Origin: an uncultured Clostridia bacterium
GTDB taxonomy: Bacteria; Bacillota; Clostridia; Christensenellales; Borkfalkiaceae
Length of the DNA: 64,000 bases
Direction of reading: 5' to 3'
Assembly (NCBI GenBank): GCA_947629675.1
Contig: CANREM010000003.1
Span: 1-64,000, forward strand
Shown here piece after piece: positions 52,923 to 60,710 of this stretch. Positions within the stretch are counted from its first letter, which is position 1. The number at the start of each line of letters is the position of its first letter. The position numbers and the translations under genes are program-made. The notes under the pieces are model-generated. The model saw only the letters and a list, made by a program, of their open reading frames with translations. It had not been told where the DNA came from and did not search any database.

Positions 52923-53716
52923 TGGGAAGAAAAGTTCGCATCCGCCCGAAAATTTTATCCAATGCACCCGTAACGCGCGACCTCGCCTCGGGGACGCTCC
53001 GTCCGAAACTCCTTGTGAGCATCGTCAATCTGAAGGACGAGAAGCGGCTCAAGGAGATCTTGGATGACTGTTCGGTGGGCATCACCTATCAACTCACGGG
53101 GACGGGCACGGCGCAGTCCGCCGTACTCGATTACCTCGGCATCGCCGAAACGGAGAAAGCCGTCCTCTTCTCCCTCTTTCCCGAATCGGACGAGGAGACC
53201 GTCTTGCGGCTTTTACGGGAAGAGATGACCTTATACCTTGCGGGAAAGGGGATCTCCTTCACCATTCCGCTTGCGGGCGTCTCGCAGACGGTGGCGGACG
53301 GCATCACGGGAGCGGCGACCAATAAAGTCATGGAGGGGAGCAAGATCATGAGAAGTTCGGATAGAAAATATGACCTCATCGTCGCCTGCGTCGGGGCGAA
53401 TTTTATCGAGACGGCAGTAGACGCCGCCCGTTCCAAGGGCGCGGCGGGGGGAACGTTCATCAGCGGCCGCGCGATGCAGAACGCCAAGGCGGAACAGTTC
53501 GTGGGCATCTCCCTCGTGAAGGAGCAGGAAGTGCTTTTGATCCTCTCGAGAAAGGAGGCAACGCCCGAGATCATGGCAGCCCTTTCGGACAGCGTCGGGG
53601 CGCAGACGGAGGCCGCGGGAGTCATCTTTTCCCTTCCTGTAGACAGGACGGCGGGCATCTCCGCCGCGGAGGAGACAGAACTTGCCTTGGCTTCAGACGG
53701 GGAGGAAAAAGCATGA
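52922..53716 (+). CDS. Tandem PII-like regulatory protein partnered with DUF1538
   Basis: A 264-residue protein with two PII-like ferredoxin-fold units: about 27-125 (PKLLVSIVNLKDEKRLKEIL) and about 145-250 (ARSKGAAGGTFISGR; ILSRKEATPEIMAAL; EAAGVIFSLPVD). The second unit has the C-terminal PII features, the first is more degenerate. No uridylylation Tyr loop is obvious. PII relatives beside membrane proteins usually gate transport in response to nucleotides. Overlaps the genes on both sides. Confidence 0.82.
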   Translation: MGRKVRIRPKILSNAPVTRDLASGTLRPKLLVSIVNLKDEKRLKEILDDCSVGITYQLTGTGTAQSAVLDYLGIAETEKAVLFSLFPESDEETVLRLLREEMTLYLAGKGISFTIPLAGVSQTVADGITGAATNKVMEGSKIMRSSDRKYDLIVACVGANFIETAVDAARSKGAAGGTFISGRAMQNAKAEQFVGISLVKEQEVLLILSRKEATPEIMAALSDSVGAQTEAAGVIFSLPVDRTAGISAAEETELALASDGEEKA

Positions 53717-54396
53717 GCCGCCTCATCCTCATCGGCGGGGGAGAACTCAAAGAGCGGGAAACTTACACGATCGACGCCTACATCGCCGAAGAGGCGAGAA
53801 ACATTGCGGGCGATCGGCGGCCTACGGGACTCTTCATCCCCACCGCCAGCCACGACTGCATGCCATACTATAATACCTTCCACAAGGTGTATACGGGACT
53901 GTTCGACATCAAGACGGACGTCGCCTTGACGGTCGGAAGGGAATTGGATCCCCAAAAAATGGCGGCAAAGTTCGAGAGGGCGGATTTTCTCTACGTCGGC
54001 GGGGGCAACACCGTCTTTATGCTCGAAAAGTGGCGGGAGAGCGGACTTCTTGCTTACATCGAAAAGTTTTACAAAGAGGGGAAGCTCATCTGCGGGCTGT
54101 CCGCGGGAGCAATATGCTGGTTCGAGGACATGTATTCCGACTCCGTCATCGAGGGAGAATACGCAATGCACAAGGGCCTCGGCTGGGTGAAGGGGAAAAT
54201 TTCTCCCCATTATGACGAAAGAATGCTTGACTTCGACAAGATCGTCCTGTATAATAAAGAATGCGCGTGGGGTCTCGAGAGCCGCGCCGCACTCGAGATG
54301 AAGGACGGCAAGCCCGTTTGCAGCATATCGAGCGGCGGCAAAGTGTGGATGCTCGACGGCTCCGACGGGGAGAACCTCGTCAAAAGGCAGTTTTGA
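53713..54396 (+). CDS. Peptidase S51 / cyanophycinase-like protein
   Basis: 227 residues of the S51 (peptidase E / cyanophycinase) superfamily with a class-I amidotransferase-like fold. VGGGNTVFMLEKW precedes the nucleophile Ser in GLSAGAICWFED. The C-terminus is shortened. It removes terminal acidic residues from peptides in relatives. GGGGAGG lies before the ATG, and its start overlaps the PII-like gene, so the three genes 51372-54396 form one operon. Confidence 0.83.
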   Translation: MSRLILIGGGELKERETYTIDAYIAEEARNIAGDRRPTGLFIPTASHDCMPYYNTFHKVYTGLFDIKTDVALTVGRELDPQKMAAKFERADFLYVGGGNTVFMLEKWRESGLLAYIEKFYKEGKLICGLSAGAICWFEDMYSDSVIEGEYAMHKGLGWVKGKISPHYDERMLDFDKIVLYNKECAWGLESRAALEMKDGKPVCSISSGGKVWMLDGSDGENLVKRQF

Positions 54397-54513
54397 CCGC
54401 GCGCTTCGGCCCCCGTGCCGAATAAAAGTAGCGGGCAAGGTTGCCGCAAAAAGCGGCGCAGCGGGTTTGACCTCCGCCTCGGCGTTTTTCCCGTGCCGAG
54501 TAAAAGTGACGGG
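54392..54513 (+). repeat. Two copies of a short repeat between the S51 gene and tRNA-Leu
   Basis: TTTGACC...TTCGGCC...CCCGTGCCGAATAAAAGTAG (54392-54435) recurs as TTTGACC...CTCGGCG...CCCGTGCCGAGTAAAAGTGA (54466-54513). The first copy overlaps the S51 stop codon. I see no gene or clear promoter here; a promoter for the tRNA must lie in this area or upstream. Confidence 0.6.
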
Positions 54514-54521
54514 ATCCATAT

Positions 54522-54604
54522 GCGGATGTGGCGAAATTGGCAGACGCGCAGGTTTCAGGTTCCTGTGGGAGACCATGCAGGTTCAAGTCCTGTCATCCGC
54601 ACCA
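54522..54604 (+). tRNA. tRNA-Leu (anticodon CAG)
   Basis: The acceptor stem GCGGATG/CATCCGC is perfect and CCA is encoded (54602-54604). The anticodon loop TTCAGGT gives CAG, decoding CUG. The variable arm has a short stem (TGG-GAGA-CCA), as expected of class II tRNALeu. The T-arm loop is TTCAAGT. The 31-39 pair is U-U. Its last 21 bases are repeated exactly at 54787-54807. Confidence 0.95.
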
Positions 54605-54643
54605 AAGCGGCGGGAGAGGCAACAGCCTCTCCCGCCGCTTTGG
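54602..54643 (+). terminator. Very strong hairpin directly at the tRNA 3' end, without U-tract
   Basis: A 19-bp perfect stem (54602-54620 with 54625-54643), loop AACA, starts with the CC of the tRNA's CCA. No run of T follows, so it may act in RNA processing or stability rather than as a classic terminator. Confidence 0.7.
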
Positions 54644-54807
54644 TATGAAACGAACACATGACAGGACTTGAGGGTGGAGACGATTGCGGGAGCAATCGGT
54701 TTGCGGGCGAATTGTTTGATTACAACAAAAGTTTGCCGCAAACTTGACAATTGATAATTGTCAACCGGGGCGCGCCGCCAAAGGCGCAAGTCCTGTCATC
54801 CGCACCA
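54605..54807. repeat. Hairpin cassette flanked by a 21-bp duplication of the tRNA 3' end
   Basis: Bases 54584-54604 (end of the tRNA) recur exactly at 54787-54807. Between them lie 182 bp made mostly of perfect hairpins: 54602-54643, CGATTGC/GCAATCG (54681-54698), AAGTTTG/CAAACTT (54729-54745), TTGACAATT/AATTGTCAA (54744-54764) and GCGCC/GGCGC (54772-54787). ATGACAGGACTTG (54658-54670) is the reverse complement of part of the duplicated tRNA end. No coding frame is convincing. The tandem att-like arrangement suggests a past insertion at the tRNA. Confidence 0.85.
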
Positions 54808-54811
54808 CTTG

Positions 54812-54849
54812 GAACGTAAGTTGAACCATTTCAGCTTGCGTTCTTTTTT
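54812..54849 (+). terminator. Intrinsic terminator distal to the tRNA-end duplicate
   Basis: Bases 54812-54825 pair with 54830-54843 (14 pairs including G-U), loop CCAT, followed by six T (54844-54849). It is probably the original terminator of the tRNA-Leu gene, now separated by the cassette. Confidence 0.85.
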
Positions 54850-54854
54850 ATTGC

Positions 54855-54880
54855 AAAAAGCGAGGGCAAACAGTCCTCGC
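54855..54880 (-). terminator. Terminator of the TfoX-N gene
   Basis: GCGAGG (54860-54865) pairs with CCTCGC (54875-54880). On the minus strand the stem is followed by TTTTT, 24 bp past the TfoX-like stop. Confidence 0.7.
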
Positions 54881-54904
54881 CTTTATATTTCGCTAAATTG
54901 AAAT

Positions 54905-55222
54905 TTACCTCTTTTTCATCTTCGGCATTGGAAGGTCATCATACATGGCCTCAAATAATCCTGTCAAATAAACCTTATCGTCCACATTGTCCACATTGAG
55001 CATTTCCTTTGCACCCTCATATGGCAAGGAATACTCTGCTTGGGGCAAATATGCGATTGCAGATCTCACGGGGTATACGAGCAATCTATTATCGTAGATA
55101 CCACCGACAAGTTTGCCTCGATAGTAGATCAGAAATTCACCCATCATAGGCTTGTAGGTGATGTCCTCTAATTCGGATAATTGTTCCAAAATGAAATTCA
55201 AATATTCCTTGCTGGACGGCAT
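54905..55222 (-). CDS. TfoX N-terminal domain protein
   Basis: A 105-residue protein matching the stand-alone TfoX-N domain: SKEYLNFILEQLSELEDITY, KPMMGEFLIYYRGKLVGGI (each within the first 45 residues) and a short basic tail KMKKR. TfoX regulates competence in Haemophilus, but isolated N-terminal domains are of unknown role. The gene is less G+C-rich than its neighbours, hinting at recent acquisition. GGAGAG precedes the ATG and TATAAT on the minus strand lies at 55256-55251. Confidence 0.85.
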   Translation of the reverse strand: MPSSKEYLNFILEQLSELEDITYKPMMGEFLIYYRGKLVGGIYDNRLLVYPVRSAIAYLPQAEYSLPYEGAKEMLNVDNVDDKVYLTGLFEAMYDDLPMPKMKKR

Positions 55223-55252
55223 GATCTCTCCGTTAAATTACCTTTATCAAAT

Positions 55253-55310
55253 TATATCATAATTACAGGATAAGTATTTCATAATTACAAGATAATGATT
55301 TCATAATGAA
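55253..55310. repeat. Short A/T-rich tandem repeat upstream of the TfoX-N gene
   Basis: TCATAATTACAGGATAAGTA, TCATAATTACAAGATAATGA and a partial TCATAATGAAA follow one another with a period of about 21 bp. The unusual A/T content suggests a regulatory or foreign segment. Confidence 0.65.
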
Positions 55311-56221
55311 AAGGAAAGTTTTTCCGCATCTGTCTGTTTCCGCTTATAGGGGACGGGCAATGCTTTCCGTTCGGGCGGGGTGGCTTTATGCAGAAAGACT
55401 GCACAAAAATCCGCGACAAAATTCTTTCTGTCGAAGATCGCCCCCAAGACAAAGGCGATGAACGTGATGCCGTAATAGAGGGGAATGGCATACCACAGAA
55501 CGGGCGTATAGACCCTTCCCGCGCCTCCGAGGAAGATCGAGGGGGAGAGAACTTCCACCGCAGCGATGAGGGCGTTGAAGGGGGAATTGTTTGCGGGCGG
55601 CCCCATAAGCCCCGCGGCATTGGCGGACATGAGGCTCTGATAGAGATCGGAAGCGGCTCCTCTATCCGTCATGAGCAGGACGATGGTATTGTTGAGAAGA
55701 ATGAAGGCGAGCATGCCGACAAAGTACAGCCCGAACTTCCAACCGTCCCGATGACAAAACTCTGTCCTCTTCCAGAGTACGGGGAGCAGGGAGGTCATGA
55801 AAAGAAGTTCATGACAGGTATAAAAGCGGATAAATTCCCAGATGACGTTCGGCGCGAAGATATTTTTCCCAAAGAACCAAAACGGGACGATGAGGGCGAC
55901 CGCCCCCGAGATCGATCCCACATAGGCGATGAATTGCCGCGCACTTCTGCTTTTTCCGAAGTGGAAGAGGGGAGAAAAGAGGATGAGGAAGGCACAGATG
56001 TTGTAGGCCGTGTTGTCGAGATGAAGCCCCCGGGAGAAGATATGCGGATAGATGATGTGCTTGAAAAAGTGCTGAAGGATGTTGAGGGCCATGAGGAGGA
56101 TGATGACGTTGCGCTTTGTCACTTCCGAAGCATGGCGGAGTGGGAAATAGACCGCAAAGACAAGCCCCGCCGAGACGAGCAAGACCAGGATATGGGAAGC
56201 GGAAAAAACCTCAAGGACCAT
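55301..56221 (-). CDS. YwaF/TMEM164-like integral membrane protein
   Basis: About 306 residues with seven or eight membrane segments (FSASHILVLLVSAGLVFAVY at the start, then LNILQHFFKHIIYPHI and FYTCHELLFMTSLLPVLWK). The pattern of His and Arg in the first helices fits the TIGR02206/YwaF family. The annotated ATG at 56257 overlaps the -10 box of the promoter, so I place the start at the in-frame ATG 56221, preceded by GGAGAAATACGGG. Function is unknown. It is monocistronic. Confidence 0.78.
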   Translation of the reverse strand: MVLEVFSASHILVLLVSAGLVFAVYFPLRHASEVTKRNVIILLMALNILQHFFKHIIYPHIFSRGLHLDNTAYNICAFLILFSPLFHFGKSRSARQFIAYVGSISGAVALIVPFWFFGKNIFAPNVIWEFIRFYTCHELLFMTSLLPVLWKRTEFCHRDGWKFGLYFVGMLAFILLNNTIVLLMTDRGAASDLYQSLMSANAAGLMGPPANNSPFNALIAAVEVLSPSIFLGGAGRVYTPVLWYAIPLYYGITFIAFVLGAIFDRKNFVADFCAVFLHKATPPERKALPVPYKRKQTDAEKLSFSL

Positions 56222-56255
56222 CCCGTATTTCTCCGAAAGTAAAAATAATATCTTC

Positions 56256-56285
56256 ATTATAGCGGACGACCGCTATAAAAGTCAA
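56256..56285 (-). promoter_or_regulatory. Promoter of the YwaF-like gene with palindromic operator
   Basis: On the minus strand TTGACT (56285-56280), an 18-bp spacer and TATAAT (56261-56256). The spacer contains the inverted repeat TATAGCGG (56258-56265) / CCGCTATA (56270-56277), arms separated by 4 bp and overlapping the -10 box. This is a good candidate repressor site. Confidence 0.7.
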
Positions 56286-56616
56286 CTGCTTTTCGACGGC
56301 GCGTAATACGTAACGTCCTCATCTCGACATAGGTGACCCGCTTCATCCTGAGAGAGCGTAGCGACCGAAGGATCCCGAGGATGAAAACATGGACTTTGAT
56401 ATACAGTACGGTGCTTCCAAATAACGTCATGTTGAGCTTGTCGAAACATCACCTTATTTTATAATGCGGCGATGCTTCAACTACGTTCAGCATGACGATT
56501 CAGAAGCATTCCGACTTCGTAATTCGGGATTCTTCGGCTTTGCCTACTTCGGGGCTTTGCCCCTCGTGCCGCCCTTAGATAACGATCAGAAAGTGCGGGC
56601 GGGGCAGAATGACGCT
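56286..56616. repeat. Degenerate REP-like repeats
   Basis: The interval holds several short palindromic units: CTTCATCCTGAGAGAGCG ... CCGAAGGATCC near 56342-56377, GTCATGTTGAGCTTGTCGAA near 56428, and GCTTCAACTACGTTCAGCAT near 56472. These are relatives of the units at 13.0-13.4 kb. No gene or strong terminator is apparent. Confidence 0.6.
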
Positions 56617-57732
56617 TCACTTCTTCCCGATAAATATGAGCGGCACGAGCATTTCGCCGGGGGTGAGCGCGGCATGGTGCCCCTTGAAATGGTGGGAGAG
56701 GGCATGGTGGAGCATGACCTTGTCCGTTTTGGCTACAGCGATAAAGTCCCCGAGAAGGGCGGCATGTTCTCCTGAAATCTCTCCGAAGAAGTTCTCACGC
56801 ACGAGTTTTTCGGACGGAATGAGTTCAAAGTCTTGCCCGTATCTTTCCCTGAAATAGGCCTTGAACTTCTCCGCGCAGCCCTCCTTTAGCTTGAAAGCCG
56901 TTGCGCGGGAGTCGAGATAGGGCGGCCACAAGAGCATGGAGAAAAGCACCTCATCCCGATAGATCTCGATATTTTCGCCGATATCGACCTGTCCATGGTC
57001 GGCGGAGATGATAAGAAGGGTATCATCAAGGCTTGCAAAGAGGTTTTCCAACCCCTCATTGAGCTTCTCGATGAGCGTCTTTGCCTCCATGGAAGTCACG
57101 CCGAAGCGGTGCATGGTGGCGTCAGGTTCGTCGAAGTAGGCATAGATGAACTGCTTCCCGTCCATTCCGCAGATGTTTCCGATGATGGAGAGCATCTCCC
57201 CGAAATCTCCCCACACATAGCGGTTTTCATCGTCGCCGTCCCAATAGGCGGGGACGACCGCGCTCGCCCTTCGACCCTTCAGCCCTTTATAGAAGGGGAC
57301 GACGGGGAGTTTTCTCTTCACAAATCCCTTCTCGATCGGGATGCGGGTGGAAGATTCCGTCTCGGGGAAGAGGTCCACGCTCTTTGCGATCTCCTCGAAG
57401 TAAAGGCTCCACCCGAGCCAGCCGTGTTCCATCGGATATTTCCCCGTGAGAAAGCTGGTCGTCGCGCATGCCGTGGTGGAGGGAAAGACGGTGGTGAGAA
57501 CATCCTGCATGTTTCTTCTGAGGAAGCTCTCCTCGGGCAAATTGACCTCCATCGGATGGACGCCGAAGGCATCCAAAATGAGGAACACGATATTTTTATA
57601 ATTTTTCCGAAGCTCCTCTTTTAAGACAGGAAGAAGGGGCTTCCCTGTCGGAAGTCCCAAATGCTCTGCCAGCGTCGCCGTCAGAGAGACGATGCTGTGC
57701 GAAAAATCAGGTTTGACAAACTCCTTTCTCAC
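56617..57732 (-). CDS. Alkaline-phosphatase-superfamily (nucleotide pyrophosphatase/phosphodiesterase) protein
   Basis: A 371-residue protein with type I phosphodiesterase features. Metal ligand D lies in FLILDAFG near 53, the nucleophile region is FPSTTACATTSFLTGKYP near 83-100, DEPDATMHRFG holds two more ligands, and ISADHGQ a further pair. No signal peptide, so it acts in the cytoplasm. The substrate could be a nucleotide, phosphonate or phosphoglycan. The start overlaps the smpB stop by 4 nt, making it the last gene of the secG-rnr-smpB unit. Confidence 0.82.
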   Translation of the reverse strand: MRKEFVKPDFSHSIVSLTATLAEHLGLPTGKPLLPVLKEELRKNYKNIVFLILDAFGVHPMEVNLPEESFLRRNMQDVLTTVFPSTTACATTSFLTGKYPMEHGWLGWSLYFEEIAKSVDLFPETESSTRIPIEKGFVKRKLPVVPFYKGLKGRRASAVVPAYWDGDDENRYVWGDFGEMLSIIGNICGMDGKQFIYAYFDEPDATMHRFGVTSMEAKTLIEKLNEGLENLFASLDDTLLIISADHGQVDIGENIEIYRDEVLFSMLLWPPYLDSRATAFKLKEGCAEKFKAYFRERYGQDFELIPSEKLVRENFFGEISGEHAALLGDFIAVAKTDKVMLHHALSHHFKGHHAALTPGEMLVPLIFIGKK

Positions 57733-58178
57733 ATTTCCTCCTTGGCGGCGCGATCCATCGCACGCTTTTGGTCGCGCTCCTTTAAGGCTTGTTTTTTGTC
57801 GTAGGTATGTTTGCCCTTGCAGAGAGCGATCTCCACCTTCACGAGGGCGTCCTTGAAGTAGATTTTGAGGGGAACGAGGGCAAACCCTCTCTCGTTGACC
57901 TTCCCAACGATCTTGGAGATCTCGATGCGGTGCAGAAGGAGCTTTCTGTCCCTCCTTGCATCGCGCGTAGAGAACGCACCGCTCTTGTCATAGATGGCGA
58001 TGTGCATGTTCTTGAGGAAGATCTCGCCGCCGCGCACTTCGCAGAAGCTTTCGCCGAGGGAGGCCTTCCCCGCACGGAGGGACTTCACTTCCGCGCCCTC
58101 GAGCGCGATGCCCGCCTCGTATTTCTCCTGTATGAAATATTCGAATGAGGCGGATTTATTGACTGCAATGATTTTCAT
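57729..58178 (-). CDS. smpB: SsrA-binding protein SmpB
   Basis: SmpB, 149 residues. KIIAVNKSASFEYFIQEKYE, GAEVKSLRAGKASLGESFCE and the C-terminal KGKHTYDKKQALKERDQKR are characteristic. It carries tmRNA to stalled ribosomes. I place the start at 58178, the usual N-terminus, with CGGGAG upstream; the 22 codons above are an extension into rnr. The ssrA gene itself is not seen in this window. Confidence 0.95.
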   Translation of the reverse strand: MKIIAVNKSASFEYFIQEKYEAGIALEGAEVKSLRAGKASLGESFCEVRGGEIFLKNMHIAIYDKSGAFSTRDARRDRKLLLHRIEISKIVGKVNERGFALVPLKIYFKDALVKVEIALCKGKHTYDKKQALKERDQKRAMDRAAKEEM

Positions 58179-58194
58179 ATGGCTCCCGATTTTT

Positions 58195-60264
58195 TCAGAT
58201 AAGGACGAATTGCACCCGCCGCGAAGAGAGGTCCGCATGTGCAACTTTGACCTTCACGGCCTGTCCGAGATGATAGATGTGTTTATTTCCCGTAAGGAGG
58301 AAGTGTTCCTCCTCGAATTCATAGCGGTCGAAAGGGAGCGTCTCAAGAGGAATGAAGCCCTCCACCCCGTTTTTCAGCTCTGCAAACAGCCCGAAGCTCG
58401 TCACGCCCGAAAGCACCGCGTCATACTCCTCGCCGACTTTATCCCGCATATACTCTGCGATATAGAGGTCGTCCGCATCGCGCTCTGCGTCCTGTGCATT
58501 GCGTTCGCACATGGAGGACTGCACGGATGCCTCCTTGACAAAGCTCTTATATTGCGCCCTCGTCGCGGCCCCGTCCTTGAGCATTCCCTTTATGATGCGG
58601 TGGATGCAGAGATCGGGATAGCGGCGGATGGGGGAGGTGAAGTGGCAATAGCTCTTTGAGGCAAGTCCGAAATGTCCGACATTTTCGGGGGAATAGCGCG
58701 CCTTCATCATGGAACGAAGCATCACTCTGTTGACGATGGGAAGGAGGGGCGAACCTTCGAGAGGGGTCAGAATGTTCTGATAGTCGCAGGGCTTGACATT
58801 TTCCGCATGGAATTTTGCGGGAATGCCGATCCCGTCGAGGTACTCCTTGAAGGATGTCGCCTTCTCCGCGGAGGGTTTCTCGTGAATACGGTAGATAAAG
58901 GGGGCGTCCATTTCCTCCATCATTTCTGCGACGCTCTCGTTTGCAAGCACCATGAAGCATTCGATCATCTCGTGCGCGAGCGTGCGCCCCTCATCGGGGA
59001 GGGAGATCTTGCCTTGATCGTATATGATCTTTACTTCCTTTGTATCGAGAGAGAGTCCGCCGCGCTCCGCTCTTGCCCTTTTGAGGATATTCGTCAGTTC
59101 CATTGCGGTGTCCACAAAGGGGAGGAGGCCGGGATATTTCCGGACGCTCTCCGCCCTGCGCACATACAGTTGCATGATCTCCGTATAGGTCATGCGGTGC
59201 CGGGAGCGGATGACGGAGGGGAGGAGCTTCTTGCCGAGGACTTTTCCGTCCCCATCGACGGTCATGATGCAGGAGAGGGTGAGACGGTCCACGCCCTCAT
59301 TCAGAGAGCATATGCCGTTCGAGAGTGCGGGCGGGAGCATGGGCAGGACGCGGTCGGGGAAATAGACGCTCGTCCCGCGGGCGAACGCCTCTCTGTCCAA
59401 TGGGGAATTGCGCCCGACATAGTGGCTGACGTCGGCGATGTGAACGCCGAGTTCGAACTTATCTCCCATCTTTTTGACGGAGATCGCGTCGTCGATGTCC
59501 CGCGTATCTTCGCCGTCCACCGTGACGATCAGCTCCCCGCGGAGATCTTCTCTTCCCTCCGTATCTTCCGCCCCGCGGCTCGCCGCCCGTTCGGCCGCAG
59601 CGAGGACTTCCTCGGGGAATTCCTCTTTGAGACCGCGCCCGCGGATGAGGGCAGCTTCTTCGGTAAACAGCTCCCCGCTTGTTCCGAGAATTTCAACGAT
59701 CTCGCCCGTTGGGGTGCGGCCCTCGAAGGAGGTTATTTTTGCGACCGCCTTTGCGCCGTTGCGGCAGCCGCTGTTCTTTGCAAAGGGGATGAAGATCTCG
59801 CGGTCGAAGCGTTTGTCATCGGGGTCGAGATAGCCCGCTCTGCGTGCGCGGTGATAGGTGCCGACGACCTCCTTGATGCCATGGGCAATGACGGCGAGGA
59901 CTTCTCCCTCATCGTCCGAACGCCCGCCTGTCTTGATGGCAAGGACGATGTCGCCGTGGATGGCACCGTTTAAGGCGCGGTGGGGGATAAAGAGATCTTC
60001 TGTCCCGCCCTCGGGGGTGAAGAAGCCGAATCCGCGCTCGTTGCCCGTGATGGTGCCCGTGAGCGCGCCGAACTGTTCCTTTGTCCCGAATCTCCCCAAG
60101 GAGTCGGTGAGAAGTTCTCCCTCACGCACAAGGGTGAGAAGAATTTTTTTGAGCGCGAAACTCTCCACCCGTCCCACATGGATGGCACGGGCGATCTGTT
60201 CGCAGGTGAAGAGGGGAAACGCGCCCTCTTTGATATTGGAAAGCAGAGTTTGTTTGATGTTCAA
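58195..60264 (-). CDS. rnr: Ribonuclease R
   Basis: RNase R, about 689 residues, a processive 3'-5' exoribonuclease. An N-terminal winged helix (EQIARAIHVGRVE), cold-shock domains (GERGFGFFTPEG-like block NERGFGFFTPEG), the RNB catalytic core (TVDGEDTRDIDDAISV with essential Asp residues) and a C-terminal S1 domain (VLSGVTSFGLFAELKNGVEG) are present. The best start is TTG at 60264 with AAAGGTGAG upstream, giving NIKQTLLSNIKEG. Tight order secG-rnr-smpB is classic. Confidence 0.94.
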   Translation of the reverse strand: MNIKQTLLSNIKEGAFPLFTCEQIARAIHVGRVESFALKKILLTLVREGELLTDSLGRFGTKEQFGALTGTITGNERGFGFFTPEGGTEDLFIPHRALNGAIHGDIVLAIKTGGRSDDEGEVLAVIAHGIKEVVGTYHRARRAGYLDPDDKRFDREIFIPFAKNSGCRNGAKAVAKITSFEGRTPTGEIVEILGTSGELFTEEAALIRGRGLKEEFPEEVLAAAERAASRGAEDTEGREDLRGELIVTVDGEDTRDIDDAISVKKMGDKFELGVHIADVSHYVGRNSPLDREAFARGTSVYFPDRVLPMLPPALSNGICSLNEGVDRLTLSCIMTVDGDGKVLGKKLLPSVIRSRHRMTYTEIMQLYVRRAESVRKYPGLLPFVDTAMELTNILKRARAERGGLSLDTKEVKIIYDQGKISLPDEGRTLAHEMIECFMVLANESVAEMMEEMDAPFIYRIHEKPSAEKATSFKEYLDGIGIPAKFHAENVKPCDYQNILTPLEGSPLLPIVNRVMLRSMMKARYSPENVGHFGLASKSYCHFTSPIRRYPDLCIHRIIKGMLKDGAATRAQYKSFVKEASVQSSMCERNAQDAERDADDLYIAEYMRDKVGEEYDAVLSGVTSFGLFAELKNGVEGFIPLETLPFDRYEFEEEHFLLTGNKHIYHLGQAVKVKVAHADLSSRRVQFVLI

Positions 60265-60331
60265 GATCTCACCTTTTTGATAAAAAAGCGGGTAAGCATG
60301 AAAGCTCACCCGTTATCGCTTGCAAGTTTCC

Positions 60332-60673
60332 TCAGGTGTTGAGGCCCCAGATCGCAGGGATCTGGATGATGAAGAAGATGACGGCACACACGCCGAGGAT
60401 GCCGAGAAGGATGAACGTCCAGAGCTTGAGCTTGGACTCGACGGAGCGGCCCTTATTCTTCCCGTAGAAGGTCTCGCTCGAGCCGCCGAGTGCGTCGATG
60501 CCCTGCGAGTTACCCGGGGTGGCCATGACGAGTATGATCGCTGCGAGGGCCGCAAGCCCCATGAGGATGATAAAGATGAGACTGACTGCACGGTATGCCG
60601 TGTATGAGGCGTTGTTCCCGCCGAACGTCTCGGCTTTGATGAGAAGATCGGACACAAATGAAAGCAAATTCAT
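60332..60673 (-). CDS. secG: Protein-export membrane protein SecG
   Basis: A 113-residue SecG. Two membrane helices: about 28-51 (AVSLIFIILMGLAALAAIIL) and about 85-107. The loop has GIDALGGSSETFYGKNKGRS, the SecG signature. It supports SecYE translocation. About 35 extra residues at the N-terminus precede the first helix. AAAGGA lies before the ATG. Confidence 0.92.
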   Translation of the reverse strand: MNLLSFVSDLLIKAETFGGNNASYTAYRAVSLIFIILMGLAALAAIILVMATPGNSQGIDALGGSSETFYGKNKGRSVESKLKLWTFILLGILGVCAVIFFIIQIPAIWGLNT

Positions 60674-60710
60674 AGCGTTTTTTTCCTTTTATGACCAAAA
60701 TACAAATGTA

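Noticed and set aside
54415-54660. Small open frames crossing the tRNA-Leu region
   Set aside because: They overlap the tRNA and the hairpin cassette, and their reading frames follow the repeat units.
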